This document shows positions 57,432-64,000 of a stretch of DNA of 64,000 bases, one piece after another. Under the pieces are notes generated by a model. That model was not told the origin of the DNA and searched no databases. It saw only the letters and a list, made by a program, of their open reading frames with translations. Position 1 is the stretch's first letter. Each line of letters opens with the position of its first letter. The stretch covers positions 3,658,001-3,722,000 of the forward strand of contig NC_083870.1 in the NCBI RefSeq assembly GCF_032452875.1, in the 5' to 3' direction. Source of the DNA: Bos javanicus (lineage: Eukaryota; Chordata; Mammalia; Artiodactyla; Bovidae). Made by a program: the position numbers and the translations under genes.

Positions 57432-57797
57432 CAAAATGGATCAGTCACTTTGGAAAAATGGTTTGGCAGTTTCTTGTAAACGTACATTTATCATTTGACC
57501 TAGCAATTCCACTCCTATATATTCACTCAAGAGAAAAGAAAATATAAGGTCACTCAAAAATCTGTATGCCAATGTCTATGGTAACTTTGTGCATAATTAC
57601 CAAAAACTGGAAACAACGTATATTTCCTGAATTAATGAACTGATAAATAGTGATACATCCATAGATCAAAATACTACTCAACAATAAAAAGGATTACATT
57701 GTTAATACACACTACAACTGTATTCAACTATAGCTGAATCTTAAGGTAATTATGCTGAATGAAAGAAGCCAGACTAGAAAAAAAATAAATAAATAAA
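57432..57797 (+). mobile_element. 5'-truncated L1 3' end, exact 12-bp target duplication
   Basis: TTTGACCTAGCAATTCCACT, TACCAAAAACTGGAAACAAC and ATGCTGAATGAAAGAAGCCA are L1 3' sequence, ending in (AAAT)n. AAAAGACTCTTG flanks it at 57420-57431 and 57798-57809. Confidence 0.9.
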
Positions 57798-57858
57798 TAA
57801 AAGACTCTTGTTATCTGCTGTATTCTCAGTACTTAGCACAACATCTGACTATATTAGG

Positions 57859-58519
57859 TGTAGTGGGCTGAAGATGTCCCCACAAAGATATTAGGTCCTA
57901 ATCCCTGCAACTTGTCAGTGTGATCTTATTTGGGGAAAGGTTCATTTTCCCCATGTGATAAGGATCTGAAATGAGGACATTACCTTGGTTTAAAGTGAAA
58001 GTGAAGTCGCTCAGTCATGTCCGACTCTTAGCAACCCATGGACTGTGGCCTATCAGGCTCCTCCATCCATGGGATTTTCCAGGCAAGAGTGCTGGAGTGG
58101 ATTGCCATTTCCTTCTCCAGGGGATCTTCCCGACCCAGGAATCGAACCTGGGTCTCCTGCATTGCAGGCAGACGCTTTACCATCTGAGCCGCCAGGCTCT
58201 ATAAATGCCATGACTAGTGTCCTTATAAGAAAGAGACAGAGAGATCACTCACACTCACATGCCCTCCCCCCCACACACAAAATTGATGTGAAGACAGAGG
58301 CAGAGGTTGGAGTAATGCAGTCATAAACCAAGGAACGTCAGTAGAAGCTGGAAGAATCCTTTTCCCTTGAGTTTCTGGAGGGAGTTGGCTCTGCTGACAC
58401 CTTCATTTCAGCCTCATGAACTTCCAGCCTCCAGAACTATGTGAGAATAAATTTCTACTGTTTTAAACCAATATGTTTGTGTGACTTTGTTGCAGTGGCC
58501 GTAGGAAATGAGTATAGTA
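57859..58519 (+). mobile_element. MaLR-type LTR split by Bov-tA
   Basis: TGTAGTGGGCTGAAGATGTC, CCTAATCCCTGCAACTTGTC, AGTGTCCTTATAAGAAAGAG and CCAGCCTCCAGAACTATGTG with GAATAAATTTCTACTG follow the same LTR order as 43437-43797. Ancient and non-coding. Confidence 0.65.
57991..58196 (-). mobile_element. Bov-tA SINE in LTR
   Basis: AGTGAAGTCGCTCAGTCATG reversed body, CATCTGAGCCGCCAGG reversed head. Well preserved. Confidence 0.94.
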
Positions 58520-58532
58520 GGTATCCAGTAAG

Positions 58533-59113
58533 CCACTGCAGATGGTGACTGCAGCCATGAAATTAAAAGACGCTTACTCCTTGGAAGGAAAGTTATGACC
58601 AACCTAGATAGCATATTCAAAAGCAGAGACATTACTTTGCCAACAAAGGTCCATCTAGTCAAGGCTATGGTTTTTCCTGTGGTTATGTATGGATGTGAGA
58701 GTTGAACTGTGAAGAAGGCTGAGCACCGAAGAATTGATGCTTTTGAACTGTGGTGTTGGAGAAGACTGTTGAGAGTCCCTTGGACTGCAAGGAGATCCAA
58801 CCAGTCCATTCTGAAGGAGATCAGCCCTGGGATTTCTTTGGAAGGAATGATGCTGAAGCTGAAACTGCAGTACTTTGGCCACCTCATGTGAAGAGTTGAC
58901 TCATTGGAAAAGACTCTGATGCTGGGAGGGATTGGGGGCAGGAGGAGAAGGGGACAACAGAGGATGAGATGGCTGGATGGCGTCACTGACTCGATGGACG
59001 TGAGTCTGAGTGAACTCCGGGAGTTGGTGATGGACAGGGAGGCCTGGTGTGCTGCGATTCATGGGGTCGCAAAGAGTTGGACACGACTGAGCGACTGAAC
59101 TGAACTGAACTGA
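58533..59113 (+). mobile_element. 5'-truncated BovB LINE
   Basis: Starts in the RT C-terminal part (GATGGTGACTGCAGCCATGA) just after the LTR and ends CTGAACTGAACTGAACTGAA. Low divergence; frames are interrupted (e.g. TGA after GAGAGT near 58705). Confidence 0.94.
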
Positions 59114-59305
59114 AGCATCATTGAAACGAATGGGGAAGCTACATGCAGGTATCAGGGTGCCCATCTAACTGATATGTAAACTGAGGGCTTGATATATCTG
59201 ATCGGTGTACTGTATGTACATGTTTATGGCAAGGGAGACCCACGTGTGTCAACTACTTCAGTTTCCATTCCACCAGCCTGCTGGGTTTCACCCCTAGTCA
59301 CACCA

Positions 59306-59518
59306 TTTGTTGTTATTTAGTTGCTAAGTCATGTCCGAATCTTTTGAGACCCCAGGGACTATAACCCGCTGGGGTCCTCTTCCATGGGATTTCCCAGGCA
59401 AGCATACTGGAGTGGGTTGCCATTTCCTTTTCTAGGGGATCTTCCTGACCCAGGGATCTAACCCATGTCTTCTGTACTGGCAGGTGAATTCTTTACCCCT
59501 GAGCCACCAGGGAAGCCC
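59306..59518 (-). mobile_element. Bov-tA SINE
   Basis: TTGTTGTTATTTAGTTGCTA, reversed body, head ending GAGCCACCAGGGAAGCCCC. Confidence 0.93.
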
Positions 59519-59621
59519 CAGTTGCATATTGGAACAATTAAATTGGAATCTCTGGCCATGGGGCCTATGATTTGTTTTTGTTTGTTTTTTTCCTAAAGAA
59601 CTCTTCTTCAGGCAGAGCTTG

Positions 59622-59812
59622 TACTTTTTTTTTTTTTTTAATTTATCTTAGTTGTGGAATGTAGGATCTTCAATCTTGTTGCAGCACCTGGGATCTTTAG
59701 TTGTGGAATGCAACCTCTTAGTTGCATATGGGGTCTAGTTCTCTGACCAAGGATCCCTGGCTCCCTGCATTGGGAGTGCAGAGTCTTAGCCATTGGACCG
59801 ACCACCAGGGAA
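59622..59812 (-). mobile_element. CHR-type SINE
   Basis: Reversed A-rich tail (T run 59624-59639), ATGGGGTCTAGTTCTCTGAC box and GACCACCAGGGAAATTC head. Confidence 0.9.
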
Positions 59813-59964
59813 ATTCTTGGTTCAAAAAGCTCCTCAACTGATTCTAATCTACAGCCAGGGTTGAAATGGCTGAGACCAGGCTCTTCATAGGAGCTGGCTG
59901 ATCCCTGTGGTGACTATTAAGAGAGGCTTTGAATCTGCAAAGTATCCCTATCAAATTGAATCCC

Positions 59965-60100
59965 TACCATAGCCCTGCGAGGCAGGCAGGGTAGGTGCTG
60001 TCCTCTTTTTTCAGATGAATTACAAGGCTGAGGAGAATTTAGATGATGCAGAGTGATCGGTCCTCCACCCAGGTTCAGTCCTCTGACCCGCACTCAGCAC
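59965..60100 (-). repeat. MIR SINE, diverged
   Basis: ATAGCCCTGCGAGGCAGGCA and TTTTTTCAGATGAATTACAA resemble reversed MIR. Confidence 0.6.
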
Positions 60101-60473
60101 GGCTTGTACCATGCAGCATGTCACCAGCCTAAGCATAAGTTATGATTGTGTGCGCCTAACGATATTCTCATGGATTGTCGGTCCTGACATTCTGGACACT
60201 GGAAACAGGAACACTCTTATATATTGAACCACATAAAATGAGCAATAGGAAAAGAGGTTGGTGAGCTTTGAGGCCAGGGAGACAGTGACAGTTATTCAGA
60301 AGGAATTTCAGATCCATCCCAAGTCAGTTCCTGGGGCACTCTGCATCTGACTCTGCCCAAGGTTGGGTGGCCAGTGGTCCCAAACATGGTTAGCGTGCTC
60401 AATGGCCTCAGGATCCCACTCCAGGGACAACTTGACCCATAGTGCCATTTTGCTTATGTGAATATCAGAACTG
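60101..60473. other. No recognised feature
   Basis: No gene or repeat recognised. Confidence 0.5.
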
Positions 60474-60597
60474 CTGGCATCACCAATTCAATGGACATGA
60501 ACTTTGGCAAACTCCGGGAGATGGTGAGGGACCGCGGAGCCTGGCATACTATAGTCCAAGGAGTCTTGAAGAGTCAGACATGACTTGGTGACAACAG
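60474..60597 (+). mobile_element. BovB 3' end fragment
   Basis: TGGCATCACCAATTCAATGG and AAACTCCGGGAGATGGTGAG through GAGTCAGACATGACTTGGTG, the last 120 bp of BovB. Confidence 0.88.
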
Positions 60598-60599
60598 TA

Positions 60600-60988
60600 G
60601 CTGCTTTATAATGCTGTGTTAGTTTCTGCCATACAACAGTGTGAATCAGCCATGTGTATGCATATCTCTCTCCCTTGTGGCCTCCCTCTCCTGCCATCCC
60701 TCTCTAGGTCATCACAGGGCACGGAGCTGAACTCCCTGTACCATGCAGTGGCATCCCACTAGCTCTCTATTTTGCACATTGTAGGGTGTATATGTCAGGG
60801 CTACTCTCTCAGTTCATCTCACCTTCCCCTCCCATAACCCTGTGTCCACAAGTCCACTCTCGACATCTGCATCTCTGTTCCTGGCCTGCAAATAGCTTCA
60901 TCAGTATCATTTTTTCTAGATTCCACATATGTGAGTTAATATATGACGCTTGTTTTTCTTTTTCTGAGTTGCTTCACTTGGGTCTAAG
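60600..60988 (-). mobile_element. L1 3' end fragment
   Basis: ATAATGCTGTGTTAGTTTCT, GTGTGAATCAGCCATGTGTA, AGGGCACGGAGCTGAACTCC and TTTTTTCTAGATTCCACATA are reversed ruminant L1 3' sequence. Confidence 0.88.
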
Positions 60989-60995
60989 GTGTTTA

Positions 60996-61192
60996 AGGCT
61001 GTGGTTCAGACGGTAAATAATCTGCCTGCAATGAGGGAAGACCGGGTTAGATCCTGGGTGAAGAAGATCCCCTGGAAAAGGGAATGACTACCACTCCAGT
61101 ATTCTTGCCTGAATAATTCCATGGTCAGAGGGACCTGCAGGCTGTATAGTCCATGAGGTCACAAAGAGTCCGACATGACTGAGTGACTAACA
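60996..61192 (+). mobile_element. Bov-tA SINE, diverged
   Basis: GGCTGTGGTTCAGACGGTAA head, body ends GACATGACTGAGTGACTAAC. Confidence 0.9.
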
Positions 61193-63509
61193 ACACACAA
61201 CCACAGCCTTCCCCTAACTCCAGATGGACGCATAATCATAACTTCATAAATATTACCACAAAAGATTAGATGCAGGCACAGGGCAAGGAGGCCAGAGTCT
61301 CTGGCATGGGTGTTCCCAAAGGCCCCTCCTGTGGGGGGCCAGAAGTCTGTTTGCTCTGTCCACTCAGCCCAGCTGCCAGCTCCTATGATTTGCTCTGCCA
61401 ATTGGATATTACCTAGTGATTTTTATGGAGTTTAAGCTAAAGGAAATTTGAGGAGGAGATCACTTCCTCTATTTTAATTAGAGTTCTGAGACTGCACCAC
61501 TGCACATCTGTAGCAGACTGGCTGCTGGGCCAGTAATAAGGCCCGGTGAATTTTAAGTATCTGGAGAGGTTATTTGAAGAGCTGGGTCATGATTGCTGCT
61601 GCTGCCTGAGCGTGTATGAGTGCACACACACACACGCACACATGGTGTACCTCGTACAGATGTTTGAACAGTCCCTGGAGAACACACATTTTCTGTTGTA
61701 ATAAAGGAAAACACAGTCCTCAGCTGTAACCTAGGAGACACGGGGTCCCACCAGAGCTGGAATCTTGAACCGCGTTGTGGCTGCTTGCAGGAGCGGCCCA
61801 GGAGGGCTTTTCCTCTTGCAGACGTCCCGTTGCCTTGCAGTTCCCGGTGGCAGCTGCCTGCTGTTAGCTCACACATAAATCCCTGGGGAGAAATAAGAGC
61901 TAAGTGGTTGTTACAGAGGGGCGAAAGCTTCGACTCCCACGGCCAGTCACAGACACGTTTCTGGCTCTCACACAGGACAGGCACTGCTGATCCCAAGACA
62001 CCATTCTGCCCTTCACCTCCGCAGATTTTGGAGTCACAGAGCTGGAAGAGGATTCGGGGGCCACCTACTCGTTTCCTCTGCTGCCTGTCAGTTCTTCCTG
62101 TCTGCTGGTCCAGCCCGGGGGAGCTGTCCATCCAGGCCCCCCTGGGATGGGCATAAATATTGTTATCTCCACTTAATAACACAGTGCTAGAGCAAGGTAG
62201 AGCGTGTTTGTTCCAGGGGAAATGACAGCGGTTTTAAGCCTAGTGACTTGGAGGTGATTTAAACCCCCTCATCTGGATTTGTTTAACACACTTCAGTTTT
62301 ATTATTCAGTTTTCATACAGGGAGTTAATGAATAACTCAGTCTGGCTCTATGGCTATACAGCCAAACAAGGGACCCTGGCTGGGAGTTCATTCTTAGGAC
62401 AGGCGGACCTCGATTGACACAATAATAGCATCCTTGGGAAATTGGCTGTACATCAGATAATTGAAATAAAAGAGTTTTTAAGGAATATAGTGGGCAGTTG
62501 GTTTGTTGTTATTGTTTGTTATTGTTTAGCTAAACCAAGAACATGGATAACTTTTCCCTAATTGACTTTTTATAGGTTTGTTGGGAATAGAGTAATCCTC
62601 AACAAGACCCTTATATTCTTAAGACTTGTATTTAAAAAAAATACTCTTGTATTTTAAGGCAGGTGTGGCCCTTGTAGGAAATGTTGCCTAGGAGTTGAAT
62701 GAAACGACACTGTTAGCCACTAGAAGTTTGGGGGTGATCTGGGTGGAAAGACCCAGCTTCACCCTTCCAGGACAAATAACTGGAGTCTCCCAGACCTCTA
62801 GAACACAAAGAAACAAAAGAGTTCACGGATGAAACCCATGCCGAGGGCCAGTTCCAGCCTAATCTTGTCACTGCCTCCTTTTTTGGCAAATTACTTTCTG
62901 AATCTGGGCTTCTCTCTTTAAGGAGCGGTGAGGTCCATGATCTAATTTACCTACTGGCAGTGGGGTGAGAAGGAGTTCGGTGCTTCAAGCCCCAGAGAGA
63001 AGTGGATTCTTTTGTGTGTGAAGAGGATTTCTTAAGTCACTGATCATATTCTGCCAGCAGAACCATCTCTAGGGTCTAATAAATCAGGCTGGATCAGATG
63101 GATTTTATGGAAGGCAGCCCGACCCACACTACCTGAGGCTGCTGGCTACGCAGTGGATAGGAGATCATTTAGACAATATTAGTAGTTTGCATTTTTAAAG
63201 TTCCAATGCTTCCTATTATCAAGACAAATATAGTGAGACATTCTTGATTTATTTTTCCTATTAACCTAGTCTTACTGTTAATCCCCATTGTATTTATCTC
63301 CTGGATTTCAACCGAGGTGGGTAATAGGAGGGGGTAGAGGATTTAAGGTAGATACACCTTGGATACTGCGCTATTTAAGAATTGTTGGTTTACTTCCAGC
63401 ATCAAATATTCTCTATAGTATGATATTATCATTTACTTTCCCCTAATTATTTCTAGACACAATTTTGCAAATACTCAGAACACCTCTTAGAGGTATTTTA
63501 AAAATGCAA
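61193..63509. other. Repeat-poor stretch without recognised gene
   Basis: Longest stretch free of recognised transposons in the right half. A 209-codon minus frame (61553-62182) shows no known domain. A CA run lies at 61622-61640. Confidence 0.5.
62240..62560. promoter_or_regulatory. Candidate conserved noncoding segment
   Basis: Repeat-free, AT-rich sequence with GTTAATGAATAACTC, GATAATTGAAATAAAAG and a repeated TTATTGTTTG (SOX-like ATTGTT) at about 62510-62527. Suggestive of a developmental enhancer but not shown. Confidence 0.25.
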
Positions 63510-63715
63510 AAGGACTTGTCTTCAGAGCTGGATAGGTTGAATTTGAATCTTGGTGCCACACCTAATCTATGTGGTCTCAGGCAGTGTACTTTTTCAAACC
63601 TCAGTGTCCTTATCTGCAAAATGACTCAGTAGTAATAAACTTGCAAGATTTTTGAGGATTCAAGGACAGTATGGAAAGTGTTAAGTTTGGTGCCTGGTAC
63701 ATGGTGGGCACTCTC
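63510..63715 (+). repeat. MIR SINE
   Basis: GGTTGAATTTGAATCTTGGT, CTCAGTGTCCTTATCTGCAA, TTTTTGAGGATTCAAGGACA and TGGTGCCTGGTACATGGTGG are in MIR order. Confidence 0.85.
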
Positions 63716-63739
63716 CCCTCCACTCTGGATAGTCTTGTG

Positions 63740-63855
63740 ACATCTTTACTGAATCAGGGGAAACTGAGGCACAGAGAGGTTAAGGGAATTTGATCAAGAC
63801 AAAGCCAGGTGGGGAGTCCTCAGATTCTGGTTTCTGAAGCTGTGTGCTTTCAATG
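63740..63855 (-). repeat. MIR SINE
   Basis: CAGGGGAAACTGAGGCACAG and AGAGGTTAAGGGAATTTGAT are the reversed MIR core, lying tail-to-tail with the preceding MIR. Confidence 0.75.
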
Positions 63856-64000
63856 CCCAGGCACACAGAGTTGGGGTAATTTAGACCTTTTGAGTGTCTA
63901 TCATGAAATGAGGCAAGGGAACTTTCAGGTTGACCCTCTCTGGCTCTTCCTTGGCTTCTGTCTTCCTGGTGAGAACTCTGAGGTCAGTGGGGTCAGTTCC

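Noticed and set aside
61553..62182. 209-codon minus frame, the longest in the window
   Set aside because: No recognised domain, no promoter or splice support, and no repeat family; best explained as chance.

Overview
The window is nuclear DNA of a ruminant, most likely a bovid (cattle, sheep, goat or a relative). The evidence is its interspersed repeats: many copies of the RTE-type LINE BovB, the ruminant SINE families Bov-tA and BOVA2 (with the typical AGC-repeat tails), older cetartiodactyl CHR-type SINEs, and cattle-type L1 3' ends. Family names come from recognising sequence, not from a database search. The species cannot be fixed from sequence alone.

I found no intact protein-coding gene, no RNA gene, no CpG-island promoter and no exon I can assign. 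The long reading frames are either decayed BovB endonuclease and reverse transcriptase, or chance frames in SINEs and GC-rich repeats. Two short minus-strand stretches (52848-52986 and 55960-56268) look like mRNA 3' ends with AATAAA beside an A-rich tract. They are the only gene-like signals and may be retrocopies.

Layout. 0-9.5 kb: a young truncated L1 with a 17-bp target duplication; a near full-length BovB (791-4271) beside a deleted Tigger DNA transposon; a second BovB (5381-7538) flanked by mariner termini and carrying a BOVA2; a third BovB. 10-13 kb: an old L1 invaded by a hAT element, itself invaded by BovB. 13-20 kb: mostly unrecognised sequence with SINEs, MIRs and a homeobox-motif-like stretch at 17.1 kb. 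20.8-25.7 kb: old L1 bodies invaded by a Tigger element and SINEs. 26-49 kb: mixed unique sequence and repeats, with a GC-rich minisatellite (39.6 kb), a 56-bp tandem duplication (44.2 kb), a second young L1 (44.7 kb) and an octamer-motif cluster (46.5 kb). 49.8-53 kb: three BOVA2 copies. 53-61 kb: L1 ends, MIRs, a MER5A-type element, MaLR-type LTR, BovB and CHR copies. 61.2-63.5 kb: a repeat-poor stretch with AT-rich, enhancer-like segments.

Nothing here acts together as a pathway. The record is one of successive transposon insertions in intergenic or intronic DNA. No new biological system was found. The best follow-ups are the candidate regulatory segments, the two minus-strand 3' ends, and the local rearrangements (hairpin, duplication, minisatellite).
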